Shown here one piece after another: positions 5,088-10,068 of a stretch of 10,068 nt of DNA; the first letter of the stretch is position 1; every line of letters begins with the position of its first letter. A model generated the notes under the pieces. The model was not told the origin of the DNA. It worked only from the letters and a program-made list of their open reading frames with translations, and did no database searches. The stretch covers positions 1 through 10,068 of the forward strand of contig QMYG01000018.1 in the NCBI GenBank assembly GCA_003662535.1. Reading direction: 5' to 3'. Origin of the DNA: Candidatus Bathyarchaeota archaeon (GTDB lineage: Archaea > Thermoproteota > Bathyarchaeia > EX4484-135 > B24-G1). The position numbers and the translations under genes are program-made.

Positions 5088-5669
5088 CTAAAGTTGGAGA
5101 AGCCTGCTCCTCAAAACAGCCCTAGCCAGTAGACGTGCCACTCTTAAAGGCTCGGGGACGGAACCATGCAAAGTAAACCTATTTAGTATCGTCTCCGCCT
5201 CGTCCAGCTCCATTCCGAGAAAACGCACAAAAATTTTGTGTCCTGTGCTAAGTTGGATGGGAACACGCTCCCCATTTCTATGGTAGACTTCGACTCTTTC
5301 CTCCCAGTCGTGGGGGAAATACTCCCTGAAGTATTTTTCTAGCCCCTCAGACTCCTCGTAGGTGACGCATATTAGTGGTAGGTTTAGGCTTTTGTGAAGC
5401 TTGTTTAGGTCTACCACGTTGTACCAGCTTATGACGCATCCGTTTAGGAGTAGGAGGTTTATGTCTTGCCTGTTTAGGCTTTTGTAGAGCTGTATTATGC
5501 TTTGTGTTGCGTCCATCCCCCCTACTGTTGTGTATGCAAAGCCGAACCCGTCTACCACTAGGTCTGCTCTCATCACGACTCCTGCTAATATGGACTTTTC
5601 CTTGTCCTTTTGGAAGCTTTCTGCAATCCCTAAGGCTCTGAGGCCACGCTTATCAACGTGCAGGGGCAT
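5088..5669 (-). CDS. UPF0215 (DUF99) family protein
   Basis: The full-length 193-residue protein shows the signatures of the archaeal DUF99 family: RALGIAESF (11-19), GVVMRADLVVDGFGF (30-44), GGMDATQSI (50-58), LNGCVISWYNVVDL (75-88), PLICVTYEESEGL (98-110) and the C-terminal HGSVPEPLRVARLLARAV (168-185). The family is broadly archaeal and has been related by structure and profile comparison to endonuclease V-like folds, but its biological function is not established. The protein has no signal peptide or membrane helix. ATG at 5669 gives the expected family start, and a CTTAAAGG box (5704-5697, minus strand) would begin transcription only a few bases before it. It is divergent from cofD, which need not imply a shared pathway. 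Confidence 0.9.
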   Translation of the reverse strand: MPLHVDKRGLRALGIAESFQKDKEKSILAGVVMRADLVVDGFGFAYTTVGGMDATQSIIQLYKSLNRQDINLLLLNGCVISWYNVVDLNKLHKSLNLPLICVTYEESEGLEKYFREYFPHDWEERVEVYHRNGERVPIQLSTGHKIFVRFLGMELDEAETILNRFTLHGSVPEPLRVARLLARAVLRSRLLQL

Positions 5670-5696
5670 ACCGTTTAAGTGTTATTTGGACACACT

Positions 5697-5704
5697 CCTT
5701 TAAG
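5697..5704. promoter_or_regulatory. Candidate TATA element in the UPF0215 / cofD divergent region
   Basis: CCTTTAAG reads as CTTAAAGG on the minus strand, 28 bases ahead of the UPF0215 ATG at 5669 and 37 bases before the cofD ATG at 5741 on the plus strand. A second A/T segment, GTTTAAGTGTTATTTGG (5673-5689), could serve cofD. The whole divergent gap is 71 bases. Confidence 0.4.
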
Positions 5705-5740
5705 CGTGCCGTCGATAAGGGGACGAGTGGTGCCCATTCC

Positions 5741-6670
5741 ATGCTTGTTGCATTAGCTGGGGGTGTGGGTGCATCACGCCTACTATACGGGCTAGCTAAA
5801 CTGGTTCCGCCCGAGAAGCTCACAATCATCGTAAACACTGGAGACGACATAGAAATGCATGGACTGCACATATCGCCAGACGTAGACACAGTCATATACA
5901 TGCTAGCTGGCCTGATAGAGGAGAGGCGTGGGTGGGGCATAAGGGGGGATACCTTCCACTGCCTAGAAATGCTCGGACGCTACGGGTGCGAAACTTGGTT
6001 TAGGCTCGGAGACAAAGACCTAGCAACACACATCTACAGAACAATGCTCCTAAAACAGGGAACACCCCTCAGCGTAGCAACGGAAAAAATCAGAAAAATG
6101 CTCGGGGTCGAACCGAAGATAATTCCAATGACGAATGACAGGGTGGAAACTTGGATAATCACAGATGTCGGGGAGATGCACTTCCAAGAATACTACGTGA
6201 AGAGAAGATTTAGAGACCGTGTTCTGGGGGTAGTCTATCGTGGCATAAGGGATGCTAGCCCAGCCCCGGGCGTTCTTGAGGCGTTGAGGGGTGCTGAGGC
6301 TGTTGTTCTGTGTCCGAGCAACCCGATTGTGAGTATAGGGCCGATTCTTGCTTTGAAGGGTGTTAGAAGGACTCTTGTGGAGTGTGAAGCCGAGAAGATA
6401 GCTGTCAGCCCCTTCGTCGGCTCTAAACCCGTGAAGGGGCCAGCTGATAGGCTCATGGAGGGTCTAGGCGTGGAGCCTTCAGCTTATGGCGTTGCGAAGC
6501 TCTATGCAGATTTCTTGGATAAGTTTGTTTTGGATGTGCGGGATGAGGCTCTAAGGGACAGGATTGAGGCGCTAGGCATCGAGGTGATTATTGCCGACAC
6601 GCTCATGAAGACGCCGGCCGACAGGATACGGCTGGCGAGGGTTGTGCTGAAGTCTATTACTCGATTTTGA
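5741..6670 (+). CDS. cofD: CofD, phospho-L-lactate/phosphoenolpyruvate transferase of F420 synthesis
   Basis: CofD joins the lactyl- or enolpyruvyl-diphosphoguanosine intermediate to the deazaflavin Fo, giving F420-0 or dehydro-F420-0. The 309 residues match the family length. Visible motifs are the N-terminal Rossmann-like ALAGGVGASRLLYGL (4-18), VNTGDDIEMHGLHISPDVDT (31-50) with the metal/substrate aspartates, the FRLGDKDLATHIYRT region (87-101), and CPSNPIVSIGPIL (191-203). No cofE, cofC, cofG or cofH is in the window, so the pathway is presumably scattered, although an MptN/CofF-like ligase lies just over 1 kb upstream. It starts at ATG 5741, close behind the divergent promoter, and is followed by an independent promoter for the membrane protein, so it is likely transcribed alone or with readthrough. 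Confidence 0.95.
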   Translation: MLVALAGGVGASRLLYGLAKLVPPEKLTIIVNTGDDIEMHGLHISPDVDTVIYMLAGLIEERRGWGIRGDTFHCLEMLGRYGCETWFRLGDKDLATHIYRTMLLKQGTPLSVATEKIRKMLGVEPKIIPMTNDRVETWIITDVGEMHFQEYYVKRRFRDRVLGVVYRGIRDASPAPGVLEALRGAEAVVLCPSNPIVSIGPILALKGVRRTLVECEAEKIAVSPFVGSKPVKGPADRLMEGLGVEPSAYGVAKLYADFLDKFVLDVRDEALRDRIEALGIEVIIADTLMKTPADRIRLARVVLKSITRF

Positions 6671-6679
6671 GTAGGTATC

Positions 6680-6689
6680 TTTAAATAAT
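6680..6689 (+). promoter_or_regulatory. TATA box deciding the start of the S-component gene
   Basis: TTTAAATAAT, 10 bases after the cofD stop, would start transcription near 6711. This rules against the in-frame TTG at 6689, which lies inside the box, and supports ATG at 6722. Confidence 0.45.
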
Positions 6690-6721
6690 TGTCTCACTTC
6701 TGGAGGGCTGGTGCACCCACA

Positions 6722-7291
6722 ATGTCAGTAAAAACGAAATCCCTAGCCTTGATAGCTTCTATGGGCGCATTAGGAAACGCCCTCTTCATCCTATCACAGT
6801 CGATGATGCGCTGGGGAAGCCAAGTCGCCCTAGACCTGTCGCACATGGGAACGTTGGTCGCCGCAGTCTACGGCGGGCCCATACTAGGCCTCTTAACTGG
6901 GCTGGTGGTTGGTGTGGGGCCGGGAATCTACTATGGGTTTATGGATAGCCTCGGCCTGCTAGGCCTCTTCGGTCTACCCATAGGAAAAGCAATAACTGGC
7001 TTTTCTGTCGGTCTTATCGCAAAGAGGCTTGGGGTTAGTGGGGAAGGCTCCTCTCTGAAGGCTGTTTTGGCTACTTTGGTTGGTTATGTGCCAGAATGCC
7101 TCTACACGATATTCTTCTTCAAGGTCTTGGTGGCTGTTTTCCTTCCAGCCATAGCGGGTTTCCTCATAGCCTTCCTCGTCCCAATCCTAATCAAGGCCTG
7201 GATAGAGATGGTTCTCATGTCCGTCTACATAGGCGCCCTCGTCGGGAACGCAGGCTTCACGAGGTTTGTTCAGCGACACTTTATGGGCTAG
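6722..7291 (+). CDS. ECF-transporter S component-like membrane protein
   Basis: The 189-residue hydrophobic protein has about six membrane segments and a short Lys-containing N-terminus. Patterns such as SLALIASMGALGNALF, HMGTLVAAVYGGPILGLLTG, VGVGPGIYYG and GLPIGKAITGFSVGLIAKRLG are those of substrate-binding S components of energy-coupling factor vitamin transporters. In that group, glycine-rich early helices contact the shared EcfT/EcfA module. The substrate is not readable. No ecfA or ecfT gene is in the window, so it must share a module encoded elsewhere or work alone. An in-frame TTG at 6689 would lengthen it by 11 residues, but it coincides with the promoter. GGAGG at 6702-6706 lies 15 bases before the ATG. 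The 3' end overlaps ubiX by 11 bases, tail to tail. Confidence 0.75.
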   Translation: MSVKTKSLALIASMGALGNALFILSQSMMRWGSQVALDLSHMGTLVAAVYGGPILGLLTGLVVGVGPGIYYGFMDSLGLLGLFGLPIGKAITGFSVGLIAKRLGVSGEGSSLKAVLATLVGYVPECLYTIFFFKVLVAVFLPAIAGFLIAFLVPILIKAWIEMVLMSVYIGALVGNAGFTRFVQRHFMG

Positions 7292-7853
7292 GCTCTCCAT
7301 ATCTCCTGAAAAGCTCGTGTCTAATCCCAAGAGCGTCCAAGACGCGGCCGACGACGAAGTCTACCAAGTCGGAGATTGTTTTCGGTTGGTGGTAGAAGGC
7401 TGGGCAGGCTGGAATAATCCTCACTCCCAGCTCAGCGAGAACCAGCATGTTCCTCAGGTGTATGGGGCTTAGCGGCGTCTCTCTCGGCACGAGGATGAGG
7501 GGCCTATGCTCTTTTATCGCAACGTCAGCCGCCCTGAGAATTAGGTTCGACGCCAATCCATGAGCTATGGCGGCTAAAGTCCTCATGCTACAGGGGGCAA
7601 TCACCACGCCGTCCACAGGGTAGGAACCGCTAGAAATGGGTGCATCCAAATCCTCAGGCTCGTAGACCCTGTCAGCCAGACGCTTAAGCTCCTTCGGGTC
7701 TACGCCTAGCTCCAGCCTTACGACCTTTTCCCCAGCCCTGCTAATGATGAGATGCGTCTCAATTCCTAGCTCACGGAGCACCTCGAGTAGGCGTCTACCA
7801 TAAATTGCTCCACTAGCACCGGTTATGGCGACGACGAGCCTCATAGCTGGCAT
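7281..7853 (-). CDS. ubiX: UbiX-type flavin prenyltransferase
   Basis: UbiX attaches a dimethylallyl group to FMN, producing the prenylated FMN cofactor used by UbiD-type decarboxylases. The 190-residue protein has the full set of motifs: VVAITGASGAIYG (7-19), ISSGSYP (73-79), VIAPCSMRTLAAIAHG (84-99), ADVAIKEHRPLILVPRETPLS (109-129) and PACPAFYHQPKTISDLVDF (148-166). K114, E125, Y154 and R170 fall at the same mutual spacings as catalytic K129, E140, Y169 and R185 of Pseudomonas UbiX. It is last in the minus-strand cluster, 17 bases behind pyrE, and no ubiD is present in the window. Family members usually begin near MRLVVAITG, so ATG at 7844 is a possible alternative to ATG at 7853; neither has a strong ribosome site. 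Confidence 0.95.
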   Translation of the reverse strand: MPAMRLVVAITGASGAIYGRRLLEVLRELGIETHLIISRAGEKVVRLELGVDPKELKRLADRVYEPEDLDAPISSGSYPVDGVVIAPCSMRTLAAIAHGLASNLILRAADVAIKEHRPLILVPRETPLSPIHLRNMLVLAELGVRIIPACPAFYHQPKTISDLVDFVVGRVLDALGIRHELFRRYGEPSP

Positions 7854-7870
7854 GAAAAAGCCTGCTATTC

Positions 7871-8485
7871 CTACTTTTCCATCTGGCTAAGTATTGTTTT
7901 CAGCTGTTCTTCGGTTATTACTCCTAGCTCGTGTAGGCGTCGGGCCACCGAACTTACTTTGAGGATGCTGTGGAGCCTTATCCCGTGTTTGGCTAGGGCC
8001 TCGGCTCCGCCCTCCTCCCTATCCAACAGAACGACTGCGTCCTGAACGACCCCTCCCTCAGCCCTAATTGCGTCAGCCGCCCTCTTTAGGGAACTACCGG
8101 TGGTTATCAGGTCGTCTATGAGGAGAACTCTGTCTCCCGGGGCTAGAACTCCCTCGATTCTTCTCTCCCTTCCATGCCGCTTAACATTTTTTCTCACGTA
8201 GAGGAAGGGCTTTTCGATGTTGTAGGCGATTACAGATGCGAAGGGGATGCCTGCGGTTGGTATGCCAGCCACACGGTCGAAGGAGTCTTTGCCTAGCCGC
8301 TTCCTAATGAAGTCTACGTAGAGCTGGCAGACCTGACGGAAAACGTCTGGGAAGCTTGGGACTATGCGTAGGTCTATGTAGTAGGGGCTGAGCTTTCCAC
8401 TCGTCAGCCTGAAGGTTCCAAACTTTATGGCGCCTATCCTGCTGAGGATTCTACAAACCTCAAACTCGACATCTTCTAGGCTCAA
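7871..8485 (-). CDS. pyrE: Orotate phosphoribosyltransferase
   Basis: PyrE converts orotate and PRPP into OMP, the fifth step of UMP synthesis. The 204-residue protein carries FRLTSGKLSPYYIDLR (25-40), AGIPTAGIPFASVIAY (73-88), the flexible catalytic loop with YVRKNVKRHGRERRIEG (96-112) and the PRPP-binding signature VLLIDDLITTGSS (120-132). The C-terminal IRLHSILKVSSVARRLHELG is a usual archaeal PyrE ending. The start is TTG at 8485, with a GAGGTTGAGG stretch just upstream overlapping the end region of the MBL gene; the gap to that gene's stop is only 12 bases, so it is surely co-transcribed. No pyrF or other pyrimidine gene is in the window. Confidence in the function is high, slightly less in the exact start. 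Confidence 0.96.
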   Translation of the reverse strand: MSLEDVEFEVCRILSRIGAIKFGTFRLTSGKLSPYYIDLRIVPSFPDVFRQVCQLYVDFIRKRLGKDSFDRVAGIPTAGIPFASVIAYNIEKPFLYVRKNVKRHGRERRIEGVLAPGDRVLLIDDLITTGSSLKRAADAIRAEGGVVQDAVVLLDREEGGAEALAKHGIRLHSILKVSSVARRLHELGVITEEQLKTILSQMEK

Positions 8486-8497
8486 AGCCTCAACCTC

Positions 8498-9232
8498 TCA
8501 GGGAAGGGTGTAGACTTTGTTTCTCTCAATCACCAGACACCTTATCTCCGGCGCCTCCCTCGCCAGAAGGTCTGCGAAGCTCCTCAGTGCGGAGGTTCCC
8601 ATCGTGTGGTAGGGTATGGCTACCTTCGGCCTCACAAGCTTCACAATCTCCACACCAGTCTTCGGAGAAGTCCCCGGAGCTATGCCGACAGTGCAGAAGG
8701 CGATGTCCGGCTTGAAGCGCTCTCCTATCTGCCTCATACCCTCGTAGGGTAGGCTGTCGGAAGTATGGAATACGCAGACCCCATCCTCCGTAGTTATTAG
8801 GTAGACGACTGGGGTGGAGGCTGGGGGGTGATGGCTCCTCTCAACGTGGACACGCACATCCCCAACCTCGAAATCCATGCCGGGCTCGACACGAACTAGC
8901 TTATTGGATGGGATTACCCCGCTGAGCATCCTGTGGGAGGTCGGGTCTGCGGCGACCAGACAGCCAGTCCTAGCTTGAATTTCGCCCACTAATGATGCGT
9001 CTAGGTGGTCGTAGTGCTCGTGGGTTATGAGTAATGCGTCTACCTGCGTGAAGGCTCCAGCATCCACATCCACAGGGTCTACAACCAAGCTGTAATTCGG
9101 GGTTCTTATGGAAAGCCCTGCATAATCGTTAAACCAGAGTATGGAGACCTTTCCCCTCTCCGGAGCTGATTCTATGGACAAGGCAAACCCCTGCAAACCT
9201 ATTAGTGGCGGCGGCTTAAAAGGGCCACCCAC
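8498..9232 (-). CDS. MBL-fold metal-dependent hydrolase (COG2220/UlaG-like)
   Basis: The 244-residue protein shows a metallo-beta-lactamase fold: FNDYAGLSIRTPNYSLVVDP (34-53), the metal motif THEHYDHLD (70-78: H71, H73, D75, H76), SHHPPAS (133-139), HTSDS (156-160) with the bridging D159, and IPYHTMG (206-212) with H209. This arrangement places it in the COG2220 group, which includes UlaG lactonase and UPF0173 proteins of mixed or unknown substrate. The GTG at 9232 is only 3 bases after the stop of the upstream gene, suggesting coupling, but residues 1-17 are proline/glycine-rich and not family-like. TTG at 9181 is a plausible true start, preceded by a TTTTAAGC box (about 9213-9220). Position between GDPD and pyrE gives no clear substrate. 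Confidence 0.85.
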   Translation of the reverse strand: MGGPFKPPPLIGLQGFALSIESAPERGKVSILWFNDYAGLSIRTPNYSLVVDPVDVDAGAFTQVDALLITHEHYDHLDASLVGEIQARTGCLVAADPTSHRMLSGVIPSNKLVRVEPGMDFEVGDVRVHVERSHHPPASTPVVYLITTEDGVCVFHTSDSLPYEGMRQIGERFKPDIAFCTVGIAPGTSPKTGVEIVKLVRPKVAIPYHTMGTSALRSFADLLAREAPEIRCLVIERNKVYTLP

Positions 9233-9235
9233 CCC

Positions 9236-9925
9236 CTAAACAAAAGCACCCAACAGCAGGCGAGGCCTATTAGTTACTATGCCGTCTACCCCAATAGAGG
9301 CGAGGCGAAGAGCAGTCTCCACATCATCCACAGTCCACGCATACACACCTAAACCCTGCCCATGAACCTCCCCAACAACATGCTCGTCTAAGTAGGTGTG
9401 TTTTTGAAAAATGATGCTTGCCTTAGCGTCTAGGGCGAGCTTCGCTGGGGATACTGGCTGAGAAGCAACAATTACGCCAGTCCTCACATCCGAATTTAGC
9501 TTCGACAGCCTAAGAAGTGCCCTGTGGTAGAAGGAGCTAAAAACAACCCAAGAGAGGGCATTATGGCGCTCAACGACACGAAGAGAAGGCTCCACAGCCT
9601 CAGGAGTCTTCAACTCTACAACGAGCAGGCATCTCCCATCAACAAGCTCCAGGGCCTCGTCTAGGGTTGGAATTCCCTCACCTTCTGGGGTATTCAGCTT
9701 TTTAAGCTCGGTAAGCGTCATTTCGGAGACGAAGCCGTGTCCGTCCGTTGTCCTGTCTACTCTCTCGTCGTGCATGAGGATTGGTTGCTTGTCTGCGGAT
9801 AGCCTCACGTCCACCTCTATTCCGTCGGCTCCGATTTCTAGGGCACGCCTTATCGCTAGGAGGGTGTTTTCTGTGGCTTCAGAAGAGGCTCCACGATGAG
9901 CTATGATGGCTGGTCTACCCGCCAT
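9236..9925 (-). CDS. Glycerophosphodiester phosphodiesterase
   Basis: GDPD enzymes hydrolyse glycerophosphodiesters to sn-glycerol-3-phosphate (or a related glycerol phosphate) and an alcohol. This 229-residue, single-domain, UgpQ-sized protein has the complete active site: AHRGASSEATENT (9-21; H10, R11, E19, N20), GADGIEVDVRLSADKQPILMHD (32-53; E37, D39, H52), VVELKTP (102-108; E104, K106) and the C-terminal VYAWTVDDVETALRLASIGVDGIVTNRP. There is no signal peptide, so it acts in the cytoplasm. ATG at 9925 is preceded by a good ribosome site, GGAGG, at 9932-9936 (minus strand). The start overlaps the end of the upstream gene by 11 bases. In an archaeon with glycerol-1-phosphate ether lipids its natural substrate is unclear, perhaps imported or recycled phosphodiesters. 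Confidence 0.94.
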   Translation of the reverse strand: MAGRPAIIAHRGASSEATENTLLAIRRALEIGADGIEVDVRLSADKQPILMHDERVDRTTDGHGFVSEMTLTELKKLNTPEGEGIPTLDEALELVDGRCLLVVELKTPEAVEPSLRVVERHNALSWVVFSSFYHRALLRLSKLNSDVRTGVIVASQPVSPAKLALDAKASIIFQKHTYLDEHVVGEVHGQGLGVYAWTVDDVETALRLASIGVDGIVTNRPRLLLGAFV

Positions 9926-10068
9926 GCCGAGCCTCCATTAAGGGTTTGGCTACACGCCCACAGAAAAGCTCAGAAACATAATTAACGTTTTCCAGAGTGT
10001 CATCGCCCAAATTCTTAAGCCCATTCACCGATAGCTCGATTAGTGGCTCAGCATAGGTGTCTGGCAGA
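9915..10068 (-). CDS. Unidentified protein, C-terminal 50 residues only
   Basis: A minus-strand frame enters from the right edge and stops at 9915-9917. It encodes 50 residues with LPDTYAEPLIELSVNGLKN, then GDDTLENVNYVSEL and KPLMEARHGG at the end. The composition is protein-like, and the 11-base overlap with the GDPD start, whose ribosome site lies inside this frame, supports it as the preceding gene of the operon. I do not recognise the family from this tail. The rest of the gene lies beyond 10068. Confidence 0.6.
   Translation of the reverse strand, partial: LPDTYAEPLIELSVNGLKNLGDDTLENVNYVSELFCGRVAKPLMEARHGG

Noticed and set aside
6689..6721. TTG start 11 codons upstream for the S-component gene.
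   Set aside because: It coincides with the probable TATA box, so it would not be transcribed from it; ATG 6722 gives a more usual N-terminus.
1..10068. CRISPR array, insertion sequence, integrase, toxin-antitoxin or defence genes.
   Set aside because: No spaced direct repeats, no terminal inverted repeats, and no transposase, nuclease or toxin motifs in any convincing reading frame.

Overview
The window is an ordinary-looking stretch of archaeal chromosome. The diagnostic genes are a two-repeat TATA-binding protein, ribosomal protein L35Ae (eL33), CofD of coenzyme F420 synthesis, a RimK/MptN-like ATP-grasp ligase and a UPF0215 (DUF99) protein. Many genes start with GTG or TTG, and A/T-rich TATA-like boxes often lie about 25-40 bases before the start, as expected for archaeal leaderless or short-leader transcripts. 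L35Ae together with F420 genes suggests a Thermoproteota (TACK-type) lineage, perhaps Bathyarchaeia or Caldarchaeales. That placement is an inference from gene content and should be tested with the TBP or L35Ae protein.

Left part (1-2480): a minus-strand DtxR/MntR-type metal-dependent repressor runs off the left edge. Its start is preceded by a cluster of TTAGG/CCTAA half-sites that looks like an autoregulatory operator. Two plus-strand genes follow, a small protein with a PH-like N-terminus and a C-terminal zinc ribbon, and a 12-helix MFS metabolite transporter. Middle part (2560-5070): tbp with a double TATA region, then a roughly 260-base gap holding what looks like gene debris, including a start resembling a branched-chain aminotransferase. 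Next come L35Ae (minus) and the ATP-grasp ligase (plus), diverging from a 66-base intergenic region, and a 56-residue zinc-ribbon protein that is easily missed because of its size.

Right part (5088-10068): UPF0215 (minus) and cofD (plus) diverge from a 71-base region. An ECF-type S component (plus) converges on, and overlaps by 11 bases, a compact minus-strand cluster. In transcription order the cluster is an unidentified gene entering from the right edge, a glycerophosphodiester phosphodiesterase, an MBL-fold hydrolase, pyrE and ubiX. Its junctions range from an 11-base overlap to a 17-base gap, so it is probably one operon.

Functionally, the window combines core information processing (TBP, L35Ae), coenzyme F420 and possibly tetrahydromethanopterin-type glutamylation (CofD, ATP-grasp ligase), pyrimidine synthesis (PyrE), prenylated FMN supply (UbiX), phosphodiester scavenging (GDPD) and two membrane uptake proteins. 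I saw no mobile element, CRISPR array, tRNA or rRNA. No clearly new multi-gene system is visible. The best leads are the DtxR operator, the gene debris beside L35Ae, the small zinc-ribbon gene with its leader, and the orphan S component.
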